Source: an uncultured Clostridium sp.
GTDB lineage: Bacteria; Bacillota; Clostridia; Oscillospirales; Acutalibacteraceae
Length of the DNA stretch: 64,000 nt
Assembly (NCBI GenBank): GCA_934717555.1
Contig: CAKUYY010000005.1
Location: forward strand, 1-64,000
Direction of reading: 5' to 3'
Of the stretch, positions 1 to 8,678 are shown in pieces (positions within the stretch are counted from its first letter, which is position 1; each line of letters begins with the position of its first letter). The position numbers and the translations under genes were made by a program. The notes beneath the pieces are model-generated. The model made no database searches. It was not told the origin of the DNA and was given only the letters and a program-made list of their open reading frames with translations.

Positions 1-91
1 TATCCAGGGAACTTAAAAACAATGAATACACTCGTAGAAAGCTTTGGCAAGTGATTTTCGGACAGGGGTTCGACTCCCCTCATCTCCACCA
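1..91 (+). ncRNA. ssrA: tmRNA (3' part, 5' end outside window)
   Basis: The segment ends in a T-arm (GGGGTTCGACTCCCC) followed by an acceptor strand and an encoded CCA at 89-91, the usual 3' end of bacterial tmRNA. tmRNA releases stalled ribosomes and tags the unfinished protein. The 5' acceptor half and the tag reading frame lie upstream of the window. No T-rich terminator follows directly; a defence operon lies immediately downstream on the opposite strand. The ssrA 3' end is a well-known target for integrases, so this end may be an island junction. A ribosomal tRNA gene is a less likely reading, because the region before the T-arm does not fold as an anticodon arm. Confidence 0.85.
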
Positions 92-167
92 AATGGACAT
101 TACACGAACATCTACTTTTTCAAATGCGGCTTTGCCGTAAGGGTGTGGCTGTGATGTCAAAACAGAA

Positions 168-208
168 GCCGAAGGGCAAGGTACTAAGCACCTTGTCCTT
201 CGGCTTTT
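168..208. terminator. Intrinsic terminator at the end of the defence operon
   Basis: A 15-bp stem (168-182 with 190-204, one G-T wobble) closes a 7-nt loop and is followed by TTTT on the plus strand. The minus strand also has a T-rich run after the stem. It sits at the stop of the minus-strand remnant ORF at 207, so it probably ends that operon and may also stop tmRNA read-through. Confidence 0.7.
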
Positions 209-579
209 ATGTTTGAATCTGCTTTTTGACTCGCCGCTTAGAGTTTGCAAGAAGAGTGGCTTTCGAAAATGGGCCTTTATATACCTCTTCATCAAGAAAA
301 CCCAAGATAATTTTTAGTTGCTCTTTATCGCTGGGAATTACAATCTTTTCGTCTTCTACGTCAATTTTAACGCCTGCTGATTTAGCCAATTTTTTGATTT
401 TGGCAGCTGAATTATTTTCCAGGATACCAGAATCATTGATCATCGCAATCTTTCGGCGAATCCATGTGTTGGCCATGTTTTTGAACTCCTGAGGTTCTTG
501 TACAGAGAATCGCGAAGGTGAAGCACAGCGGCGAAACAGACGATAGGTTGTATATGAATTTTTGTAAGTTGTTAGGCAT
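207..579 (-). pseudogene. Kiwa-like remnant: kwaA-type start joined to kwaB-type (DUF4868) C-terminus
   Basis: An AAAGGAGA ribosome-binding site lies 8 nt before an ATG at 579, 41 nt after the hsdR stop. This frame gives a hydrophobic N-terminus of about 26 residues (MPNNLQKFIYNL onwards), like the first membrane segment of a small membrane protein, then ends after 48 codons. A second frame, open from at least position 608 and with an ATG at 476, runs to 207. It encodes an 89-residue tail (from that ATG) with the pattern RRKIAMINDSGIL, IVIPSDKEQL, FLDEE and GPFS, which I recognise from the C-termini of KwaB/DUF4868 proteins. Kiwa consists of membrane KwaA plus KwaB, so the simplest reading is an internal deletion that fused the two ends near position 500. 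The family assignment is from memory, not a search. Confidence 0.45.
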
Positions 580-620
580 ACTGTGCTTCTCCTTTGCTCA
601 AATAGATTTATTTTGTAAGC

Positions 621-3536
621 TTAATAGTATTGCTCAATGTAACTGTAGGCTTTGTCAAAGACTTCCTTGTCCTTGATTTTGTATTTTACCCACACCACGC
701 TGCGAAGAGCTTTCTTCACTTCCTGCCGGCCGGCGGTTGTGTTCTGCCAGCCGTCGAATCGGACGATCTTGACAATGTCATCAATGTCGGTGACCACACG
801 CTCCACAATGACCGGGGTATTGACGTTTTTGATACCGTTAAAAAGCTCCGTCAAGGCGGCTTTGCCTTTGTCAATCTCTTCCTCCGGCACAACTTCTTTC
901 TCTGCCTGAGCAGCTTCCTTAGCCAGTTCCAGCAGCATCTTCAGAAACTCAATGCTGTTGATGAGACCTTGCTCATGCTGCTCGCGCAGGCGCTCCAATT
1001 TATCACCGAGACGCACGAATTTGGGGTCATCACTGTGTTGGTGGATTCGGGCGACCAGGTCAATTTCCACCTTCTTGGCGGCAGTCTTGGCGTTCTTGTG
1101 CTTCTCGATAAAGGCGTCAATCAGTTCAGCATCCAAAGAGAGAATCTCCTCATCATCATGGACTTGTCCCACATCCAGATTGGAATTGACGATCTCCATG
1201 GTTTTGGGACCGAGTGCAGCCCAGATAAGTCCGCCGCCTCCATTGGTGGGCTTTATGGATTCGTAGACTTTACTCAACCACACATAGTCTGCCTGAATTG
1301 CTGTCAGGACCGGGTCGGGGGAAATCGCATTCCAGGCGCGGTTCAGTACCTGATAGTCCGCTGCAAATTTGTCTTTTTCCTTGTTGGTGGGCAGACATTC
1401 CTGAGCGGCCATCAGCCCCTCCCAACCTTCCACGGTCCGATCCACACCCATGAAGTAGCTAAGACATTTCCGAAGCAGTGCCGGAATCTGTTTTTTCACT
1501 TCTTCAATGTTGGTGATGACCTTCTTCATGCTGCCTTCGTCGAAGTCCAGCGCCTTGGCGACATTATCGAAGATACCGATGTAGTCCACGATAAGTCCGT
1601 TGGTTTTGCCTTCGTCATAGGTGCGGTTGGTGCGGCAGATGGCCTGAAGCAAGGTGTGGTCCTTCATGGGCTTGTCCAGGTACATGACCTGCAAAATGGG
1701 GGCGTCAAATCCTGTCAGCAGCTTGGCTGTCACAATGACGATTTCCAGCGGGTCATGCGGGTCCCGGAATCGGTCGAGAATTTTGGCTTCCTCGTCCTTG
1801 GTACGGCGGTAGGGCTTATATTCATCCGCTTTGTCATCGTTGGTGTCCATCACGATGGTGGAACACTTTTCACCCAGCAGCTTGTCCAGCTCCGCTTTGT
1901 ATTTGATGCAGCAGGGGCGGTCATACACCACGACCTGCGCCTTATACCCATTGGGACGAACTTTCTCCGTAAAGTGCTTGGCGATATGAGCACAGACCTT
2001 GTGGATGCGGGCGTCATTGTACATGATTGCCTTCATATTGACCCGCCGGGAGAGTTCTCCCCGCTCCGCGTCGGAAAGACCCTCGGTCAGGACATCAAAT
2101 TCCCGGTCCATGGTATCCTTGTCCACCCGCAGATCAACCGGGACCGGCTCAAAGTTCAGCGGGAGGGTGGCACGGTCACGGATGGAGTCGGAGAAGGAAT
2201 ACTTGCTCATATAGCCGCTGCGGTCTTCTGTGGCACCAAAGGTGGCAAAGGTGTTCTTGTCGATACGGTTGATGGGAGTACCCGTCAAGCCGAAGAAGAA
2301 CGCGTTCGGAAGAGCGGCCCGCATTTTAATGCCAAGATCGCCTTCCTGGGTGCGGTGGCACTCATCCACCATGACGATGATGTTATCCCGCAGGCTCAGT
2401 TCGCCGGTGACCTCCTGAAAACGGAAAATCGTTGTAATAATGATCTTCCGAATATCCTGCCGCAGCATGGTCATCAACTGTTCCCGGGTAGAGGCAGACT
2501 CCAGGTTCCCCACATCGGAGGAATGGAACTGGGCAGTAATTTGGGATTCCAAATCCAGGCGGTCGTCCACAATCAAGACCGTCGGGTTCATGAGATCCGG
2601 GAGCATGCGCAATTTTACTGCGGCAAACTCCATCAGATAGGATTTACCAGACCCTTGAAAATGCCAGATCAAACCTTTCTTCGGGTATCCTGCCCGAACA
2701 CGGTCCACAATCATGTTGGCGCCTTCGTACTGCTGGTATCGGGCGATGACCTTGTATTTGCGATACTTGCTGTCGGTGGCATACAGGGTGAAGAACTGGA
2801 ACAGATCCATCATTTTATATGGAGTAATCATATCTTGTACACTGATTTGGACCGCTGCCATGGAGCCGTCCGACTTATCCTCGTTGGTATGCCAGGGGCC
2901 ATACTTGGCCGCAGGCATGCAGACGGAGCCATAGCGGTAGCAGCGGCCTTCGGTGGCAAAGTTGAACACATTGCTCACAAACATCTGCGGGATGCTCTGC
3001 TCGTACTTGTTGATGTCCTGCGCGCCGTCCAACCAGGTGATGGCGGCCCGCACCGGCGTTTTCAGCTCGCCGATGGCAAAGGGAAAGCCGTTGACCAGCA
3101 GCACAATGTCCAGCCGCTTGCCGCCCTTCTTTTTCGGGTATACCCACTGGTTGGTGACCACATACTGGTTCTGATCCAGTTTGCCGTTGGGCTCGGTGCC
3201 AAAAAGGTCGATGGAAACCTGCCGCCCGTTTTCACCGAAGGGGTAGGAGTTCTTCTCGAAAACCAGTTCCTTGAAGGCTTCGTTCTGGGTGACCAGATTC
3301 TGGGCATTGGTGGACAGGAACAGCGTCCGCAGTTTATAGATAACCTCGTCGGCACGGGATTCGTCCTCGGCAATCTCCGGGTTCAGGCGGATCAGGGCAG
3401 CCCGGACCATGGATTCCACCATGACGTCACTCTCATCCCGGTCCAGTTCTTCGGCAGGGATGTACTCCCAGCCGTTCCTCTGTAAGGTGGTCAGGAGCAT
3501 CTGCTCGGTGGTGTTGTCTTCGTTGAACTTTGGCAT
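621..3536 (-). CDS. hsdR: Type I restriction enzyme, R subunit (HsdR)
   Basis: This 971-residue protein is the ATP-driven translocase and nuclease of a type I restriction system. The PD-(D/E)xK nuclease is visible as D143 and GELK at 156-159. The SF2 motor follows, with Walker A QGSGKS at 294-299, the DECH box at 391-394 and LTGTPI downstream. Motif VI-type residues (QAICRTNR) appear near 640. The C-terminal helical part should dock on the methyltransferase core. The start has AAGGAG 7 nt upstream and begins 3 nt after the hsdS stop, so it is translated in the same operon. Length and motifs are normal and nothing suggests decay. It presumably serves all the M and S proteins encoded upstream. 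Confidence 0.95.
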   Translation of the reverse strand: MPKFNEDNTTEQMLLTTLQRNGWEYIPAEELDRDESDVMVESMVRAALIRLNPEIAEDESRADEVIYKLRTLFLSTNAQNLVTQNEAFKELVFEKNSYPFGENGRQVSIDLFGTEPNGKLDQNQYVVTNQWVYPKKKGGKRLDIVLLVNGFPFAIGELKTPVRAAITWLDGAQDINKYEQSIPQMFVSNVFNFATEGRCYRYGSVCMPAAKYGPWHTNEDKSDGSMAAVQISVQDMITPYKMMDLFQFFTLYATDSKYRKYKVIARYQQYEGANMIVDRVRAGYPKKGLIWHFQGSGKSYLMEFAAVKLRMLPDLMNPTVLIVDDRLDLESQITAQFHSSDVGNLESASTREQLMTMLRQDIRKIIITTIFRFQEVTGELSLRDNIIVMVDECHRTQEGDLGIKMRAALPNAFFFGLTGTPINRIDKNTFATFGATEDRSGYMSKYSFSDSIRDRATLPLNFEPVPVDLRVDKDTMDREFDVLTEGLSDAERGELSRRVNMKAIMYNDARIHKVCAHIAKHFTEKVRPNGYKAQVVVYDRPCCIKYKAELDKLLGEKCSTIVMDTNDDKADEYKPYRRTKDEEAKILDRFRDPHDPLEIVIVTAKLLTGFDAPILQVMYLDKPMKDHTLLQAICRTNRTYDEGKTNGLIVDYIGIFDNVAKALDFDEGSMKKVITNIEEVKKQIPALLRKCLSYFMGVDRTVEGWEGLMAAQECLPTNKEKDKFAADYQVLNRAWNAISPDPVLTAIQADYVWLSKVYESIKPTNGGGGLIWAALGPKTMEIVNSNLDVGQVHDDEEILSLDAELIDAFIEKHKNAKTAAKKVEIDLVARIHQHSDDPKFVRLGDKLERLREQHEQGLINSIEFLKMLLELAKEAAQAEKEVVPEEEIDKGKAALTELFNGIKNVNTPVIVERVVTDIDDIVKIVRFDGWQNTTAGRQEVKKALRSVVWVKYKIKDKEVFDKAYSYIEQYY

Positions 3537-3539
3537 GAT

Positions 3540-4703
3540 TTACTCCTTTCTCCCGGTCCACAAAGCATCTTCCAAGATGCAGCGCTTGGTGGCTTGTAGG
3601 GATGTGATGGTGTTTTGAAGGGCAGATTTGGATCTATTGGCTTTTTTGATGATTGCTTCAAACTCTTCTTGAAGATTTAATGGTGGAAGTGGTTGTTTCA
3701 ATTTGCATGCCTTTGATATGAGAAAATGAGCAACCGTTGTAGCTCCCAATCCGCCTTCGATTTGCGACCACACCGTCGGCATAGTAAGTCCGTATGTAAA
3801 AAAAGTTTCATTTATCGAGAGCTTTTTTCTGAATAACAAAACATCGGCATCTTTAAAGTAGAAACGCTCCCCTTGCTTTATGATATACGTTTTTCCAATA
3901 GTGCTTGTAGCTGAAACGATAATATCTCCTGCTTGTACTTGTTCTTCTTTTGGCCTGCTATTATAAAATTCTTCGGATACAAAAAATTCATTGGATAGTG
4001 GTTCTCCATTGGCTAGTTGAACCATATCTCTGACGCGAATAAATGGAATGTTCCCATCTGTTTTCCACTCTGATTTTAAGATACGTTTACTCGATGAAAT
4101 TAAAAATATATTTTCCATTAAATCCACTGGCCATCTGCAGTGGTCGATATCGTCTTCACCAAACATCTCAATAAACCGCGCCTGCACCAGGGCATCCGTT
4201 TCGGTGAGCAGTTTCTGATAGGCCTGCAAGGTGTCATTGATAGACCACAGCACCTCGGCCAGCTTCTTTTGCTCATCCATGGGCGGGAGGTCAAAGGTGT
4301 AGTTTTTCAGATTTTCCCACTTGACCCGGGGGGACAGAGAACCCGCTGATTTACCCATGGCAAATTCAAACCGATTGTCATTCTGAATGATGAAGGGAAG
4401 CAATTCCGGCAAAAGCAGTTCCTCTTTGGCACGGATCACCGTAATGTCGCCGGAGCAGATGCCGTCAAAGGGGGCCTGTGCCGCCTTTTTCAAATAGGCA
4501 CGTCTGCGGCCGAAGAGCATATCTCCCTTGTGGAACCGTTTGGTAAAAGTGTTATCGGTATCCATATCCCAGTTGGAAAGCGTGACGTCTCCCGGAGTGA
4601 TATGCTCCAGGCCCACAATGGGTATACCGGTCTTATCATCCTTGTATGTTTCGCGGCTCTCCACCGCCACATCTCCCAATTTTATCTGTGACACATCACT
4701 CAC
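3540..4703 (-). CDS. hsdS: Type I restriction specificity subunit (HsdS)
   Basis: This 387-residue protein has the usual two target-recognition domains, each followed by a helical spacer. TRD1 spans about residues 6-150 (IKLGDV, then PPMDEQKKLAEVLWSI in the spacer); TRD2 spans about 195-350 (PPLNLQEEFEAII in the second spacer). It would set the bipartite DNA target of the HsdM/HsdR complex. The ATG has a GGGAGG site and overlaps the end of hsdM by 8 nt. The second half (3540-4140) is clearly AT-richer than the first, with the step at about 4140. This suggests that TRD2 came from elsewhere. Confidence 0.92.
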   Translation of the reverse strand: MSDVSQIKLGDVAVESRETYKDDKTGIPIVGLEHITPGDVTLSNWDMDTDNTFTKRFHKGDMLFGRRRAYLKKAAQAPFDGICSGDITVIRAKEELLLPELLPFIIQNDNRFEFAMGKSAGSLSPRVKWENLKNYTFDLPPMDEQKKLAEVLWSINDTLQAYQKLLTETDALVQARFIEMFGEDDIDHCRWPVDLMENIFLISSSKRILKSEWKTDGNIPFIRVRDMVQLANGEPLSNEFFVSEEFYNSRPKEEQVQAGDIIVSATSTIGKTYIIKQGERFYFKDADVLLFRKKLSINETFFTYGLTMPTVWSQIEGGLGATTVAHFLISKACKLKQPLPPLNLQEEFEAIIKKANRSKSALQNTITSLQATKRCILEDALWTGRKE

Positions 4704-6177
4704 CTCCCATCAGCGTGTTCAGAGCGTTGTAATTCTCCCACAGTTCTGCGGAAGCCGCACACCAGTCTTCATAGCGTTCCTGGGTTGTGCCAATCGAAAC
4801 AGGCGCCGCTGTGGAAGCCGGGTCTTTTACATACAGCGGAATACTGAGAGCAAACCCATTTTTCTCAATTTCCCGGATGGACACCTTTTTGGCAATGGCA
4901 CCATCGGTCTGAAATTCCCTGTAGGCCTTCTCGATGGTCTCGATATGGGACGGCTCCAGAAAACTTTCGGCGTTCTTTCGGGTCACCTCGTTCACGGCGT
5001 TGATGAACAGCACATGCCCCTTGTGGCTGTCCGGCTTTTTGGTTCGGCAGATGACGATGCAAGCCTCCATAGGGGAATTGTAAAAGAGATTGGGCCCCAG
5101 GCCGATGACGCACTCCAGCAAATCGGAGCGCACCAGCTTTTCCCGCATATCCTTCTCCTCGTTGCGGAACAGCACCCCATGAGGAAAAAGGACCGCGCAC
5201 CGGCCGGTGTCGTTTTCCATACTTTTCAAAATATGCTGGAAGAACGCATAGTCGGCGCGGCCCTGGGGCGGAACCCCCAGAAAGTTTCTGCCGTATTGGT
5301 CCGCCTCAAAGGCTTTGCGGTTCCACTGGCTGATGGAATAGGGCGGATTGGCCAGTACCACATCAAACTGTTTCAGCCGCCCGCCCTCCACAAAGGCCGG
5401 AGCCGCGAGGGTGTCTCCGTTGACAATGTGGAAATCCTCAATGCCGTGGAGGAATAGGTTCATGCGCCCGATGGAGCAGGTCAGCGCATTGAACTCCTGG
5501 CCATAAAGAGAGACATTGCGCCACTCCTTGTGCTGTTCTTTGAGATAGGCAACGGAAGAAACCAGCATACCGGCACTGCCACAGGTAGGATCATAGATGG
5601 ATTCTCCCGGACGAGGCTCCAGCAATTCTGCCATCAGGTGCACTACCGTCCGGTTTGTATAGAATTCCTGAGCGGTGTGGCCGCTGTCGTCAGCAAACTT
5701 CTTGATAAGATATTCATAGCCGCGCCCTAATTCATCCTCCGGACAGTTTGCCAGCGAAAGTGTCTGTGTGCTGAAATGCTCCAGCATATCTTTCAGCAGA
5801 CGATCGGGAAGCCGGCGCTTGTTGGTCCAGGTGCCGTCCCCGAAAATGCCGTGGAGCTTATCCGGATTCGCTTTCTCAATAGCGCGGAAAGCATCCTGGA
5901 TTGCCTTGCCTACATCTTGTGTGACATTGCGCACAGCGTTCCAGTGGGCGTCTTTGGGGAGGACAAAGCTGTGAGTTTCCTCCCAGCTGTCTGCCTCGGG
6001 CCCGTTTTCCTGAATTGCCTTTGCGGTCTCCTCCTCATACACATCGTTGAGACGCTTGAAGAATAAAAGCGGAAAGATGTACTGTTTGTAGGAACCGGCG
6101 TCGATGTGGTTGCGAAGGAGAACGGCTGAACCCCACAGATAAGACTCCAGTTCCTCCTGGGTAATCTGCTTACTCAT
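4696..6177 (-). CDS. hsdM: Type I DNA adenine methyltransferase subunit (HsdM), second copy
   Basis: This 493-residue N6-adenine methyltransferase has the HsdM N-terminal helical domain (QYIFPLLFFKRLND near 33), SAM motif I as DPTCGSAGM at about 196-204 and catalytic NPPY at about 277-280. The chosen ATG is the second in-frame one, 8 nt after GGAGG; the ORF could also start 6 nt earlier. It overlaps the preceding fused HsdM gene by 8 nt and hsdS by 8 nt, so the three are co-translated. It resembles the HsdM half of that fusion closely along its whole length, so the two are paralogues. Together with HsdS it should form the M2S core that methylates host DNA. Confidence 0.93.
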   Translation of the reverse strand: MSKQITQEELESYLWGSAVLLRNHIDAGSYKQYIFPLLFFKRLNDVYEEETAKAIQENGPEADSWEETHSFVLPKDAHWNAVRNVTQDVGKAIQDAFRAIEKANPDKLHGIFGDGTWTNKRRLPDRLLKDMLEHFSTQTLSLANCPEDELGRGYEYLIKKFADDSGHTAQEFYTNRTVVHLMAELLEPRPGESIYDPTCGSAGMLVSSVAYLKEQHKEWRNVSLYGQEFNALTCSIGRMNLFLHGIEDFHIVNGDTLAAPAFVEGGRLKQFDVVLANPPYSISQWNRKAFEADQYGRNFLGVPPQGRADYAFFQHILKSMENDTGRCAVLFPHGVLFRNEEKDMREKLVRSDLLECVIGLGPNLFYNSPMEACIVICRTKKPDSHKGHVLFINAVNEVTRKNAESFLEPSHIETIEKAYREFQTDGAIAKKVSIREIEKNGFALSIPLYVKDPASTAAPVSIGTTQERYEDWCAASAELWENYNALNTLMGGE

Positions 6178-8587
6178 GGACATAACCTCCTTCCATCAGC
6201 AATTTCCGCATTTTAGCTTCCGCGGTACGGACGGCCTCCAGTGCGGCGAAGTAGTTCTGGCGAACCACGGCAGGAGGAATGGTTTCCTGCTTTTTCCGTT
6301 CAATATATCGCTTAACACTCAGGTCAAAACCGCCATCTTCCACGTCTTTCAGCGTGACAACTTTGCATCGCTCGATGACATCGGTGTAGTTGCTGTACAG
6401 GTCATACAGTGTCTGGATGTTGGCCGGCGAGAGCTCGTTTTGCGCCCGTTTTGGGGTATAGACCCCAGAGCCGTCAATCAGGCAGATGCGCCCCTTGTGG
6501 GTGTGGCTCTTCTTGTTGTTCAAGTAGAGGATACAGGCCGATACACCGGTGCTGTAAAATACACCGCTGGCCAGGGTGATGACGGCTTCCAACTTATCCG
6601 AAAGCACCAGCTGCTTGCGCATTTCGCCCTCTTTACCAGAATGGAAGAGCACGCCCTGAGGAAGCACTACAGCACAGCGACCATTTTTCGGATCCATGGA
6701 TTTGACCATGTGCTGAAGCCAGGCGAAGTCTGCATTGGAGTCCGTCGGGCAGCCCCACAGATTTCGCCCATATTGGTCCGATTCAAACTGAGCAGATCCC
6801 CACTTGGCCATGCCGAAGGGAGGATTGGCAAGCACACAGTCAAAAGTTTTGATTCTGCCGCGTTCCAGAAACAGCGGATTGCGAAGCGTGTCTCCCTGTT
6901 TAACTTGAACATCTTTCGCGCCGTGAAGATACAAATTCATGCGGGCAATGGCAGACGTAGACAGGTTGTTCTCCTGACCGTAGATTCTACCATAGGCAAG
7001 GCGGTCATTGTGCATGTGGCGGATTGCCTCGATTAACATCCCACCAGTGCCGCAGGCAGGATCGTATACGGTTTCTCCGGGCTGCGGGTCAAGCAGATTG
7101 ACCATCAGCTTCACAATGGTACGGGGCGTGTAAAACTCGCCAGCGTTTTTCTTGGAAAGGTCTGCAAACTTTTTGATGAGGAATTCGTAGCTGTCGCCCA
7201 TAATGTCTGCGGAGTAATCTTTGTTGCCGACCCGGATGCTGGACATGTGCTCGATCAGATTTTTGAGCCGCTCATCAGACAGCTTGTTCTTATCTGTCCA
7301 GGTGGCATCGTCAAAGCTGCTGAATACACCGGACAGGGTATCAGGATTTGCTTTCTCAATCCCGGTCATAGCGTTTACGATGGCCTTGCCGACATCCTTG
7401 GTTACCTTGCGGACGTCTTCCCAATGACAGCCATCGGGAATGACAAAGGAGTGCATTTCCTCGGCCTCTGCATATTCCACATCACCGCCGGAAAACGCCA
7501 GTGCATCTGCGTATTCCTCGTCATAAACATCCGAAATTCTCTTAAAAAAGAGAATGGGGGTTACATAGCTTTTGTACTCATCCTGGTTGATGGGACCGCG
7601 TAAGATGTTGCAGGCCTCAAACAAATGGTTGAAAAGCTTCTTGCTTGTGGTTTCTTCCATTTCAGCTTCAGTGGATCGTACATCTTCCTCTGCAGCCTGC
7701 ACGGCATTTTCGATTAGGGTGGCACGGTCTTCTCCGGACACCTTTCGAGTCTCATCCCGCTTGACCGGAATAGGAAGGTTCCGCATATGTCTCTCCATCA
7801 CGGGAGTATATTTGTTTTCGAACTCTATCAGGATTTGAAGCAGCCGCTCGTCCAGAAAGGTCAAGGCATGTTTGCGAATGTCCGCCGGAATACCATAGTA
7901 GGCCTCCGAAACACCGCCGCAGATGGCTGCCAAGGTATCACTATCTCCGCCGATGGAAATGGCGTTTCGGATGGCATCTTCAAAACCGGTGGATTCAAAG
8001 AAGGCCATCAATGCCTGAGGGACTGTATCTTGGCAGGTTTCATTGAAACGGTAAGTTGACCTGATGCCGTCGAGCGTAAAGTTCAGCAGGTAGTAGTTCT
8101 GCTCGATATAATCCCGGATTTCCAAAATACTGCTTCCGGTTCGGGCCATGTAAATGGCGGCTGCGGTAGCCTCAGCACCTTTTAACCCCTCTGGATGGTT
8201 ATGGGTCACCTCGGTAATTTTTCGGGAAAGCAGCTTTGCTTCCTCCAGACTGCTGGCCGCAAAGCCGGCAGCGCTGACCCGCATGGCAGCTCCGTTTCCG
8301 AAGCTGTTATAGGGGTGCGGATCATCTGAAAATACCCACTTGGAGAACGCTGTGCCATATCCGCAGCCCGGATAATTTCTGCCTATGGACTGCATGTACT
8401 CCACGGATTTTTGCGAAAGATTGCTATAATCCGGGGCGCTCTCCAAAATTGCCTTTGCCAATGCTAATGTCATGACGCTGTCATCGGTGGCAAAGCACTT
8501 ATAGGTGAGAAAGTCAAAATCTTTGGTTTTAATATTGTTCCATTCAAAACGGGAACCTACGAGATCCCCAATGATTGCTCCTAGCAT
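6170..8587 (-). CDS. ADP-ribosylglycohydrolase-HsdM fusion protein
   Basis: This 805-residue ORF joins two complete domains. Residues 1 to about 285 are an ADP-ribosylglycohydrolase (DraG/ARH family): GAIIGD at 3-8, metal-binding TDDS at 34-37 and GGDSDT at 213-218 are all present, so the domain looks active. A charged linker follows. From about 310 there is a full HsdM, with DPACGTGGM near 509 and NPPF near 587. ARH enzymes remove ADP-ribose from proteins or nucleic acids; HsdM methylates adenine. The start at 8587 has GGAG 9 nt upstream and begins the ARH fold directly; an earlier ATG at 8650 has no good site. An internal ATG at 7660 could also make free HsdM, though its upstream site is weak. 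I know of no standard type I system with this fusion. Confidence 0.88.
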   Translation of the reverse strand: MLGAIIGDLVGSRFEWNNIKTKDFDFLTYKCFATDDSVMTLALAKAILESAPDYSNLSQKSVEYMQSIGRNYPGCGYGTAFSKWVFSDDPHPYNSFGNGAAMRVSAAGFAASSLEEAKLLSRKITEVTHNHPEGLKGAEATAAAIYMARTGSSILEIRDYIEQNYYLLNFTLDGIRSTYRFNETCQDTVPQALMAFFESTGFEDAIRNAISIGGDSDTLAAICGGVSEAYYGIPADIRKHALTFLDERLLQILIEFENKYTPVMERHMRNLPIPVKRDETRKVSGEDRATLIENAVQAAEEDVRSTEAEMEETTSKKLFNHLFEACNILRGPINQDEYKSYVTPILFFKRISDVYDEEYADALAFSGGDVEYAEAEEMHSFVIPDGCHWEDVRKVTKDVGKAIVNAMTGIEKANPDTLSGVFSSFDDATWTDKNKLSDERLKNLIEHMSSIRVGNKDYSADIMGDSYEFLIKKFADLSKKNAGEFYTPRTIVKLMVNLLDPQPGETVYDPACGTGGMLIEAIRHMHNDRLAYGRIYGQENNLSTSAIARMNLYLHGAKDVQVKQGDTLRNPLFLERGRIKTFDCVLANPPFGMAKWGSAQFESDQYGRNLWGCPTDSNADFAWLQHMVKSMDPKNGRCAVVLPQGVLFHSGKEGEMRKQLVLSDKLEAVITLASGVFYSTGVSACILYLNNKKSHTHKGRICLIDGSGVYTPKRAQNELSPANIQTLYDLYSNYTDVIERCKVVTLKDVEDGGFDLSVKRYIERKKQETIPPAVVRQNYFAALEAVRTAEAKMRKLLMEGGYVHE

Positions 8588-8678
8588 AATTTCTGTCTCC
8601 TTATGCGGACTCTTTATGATGCTGCATGAATAGGATATAGCATTTGTCACCTACATTCATCACGGGGCGATTCCTCCT

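Noticed and set aside
630..3485. 951-codon open frame on the plus strand
   Set aside because: It is the exact antisense of hsdR, with no ribosome-binding site and His/Val-rich composition typical of a mirror frame.
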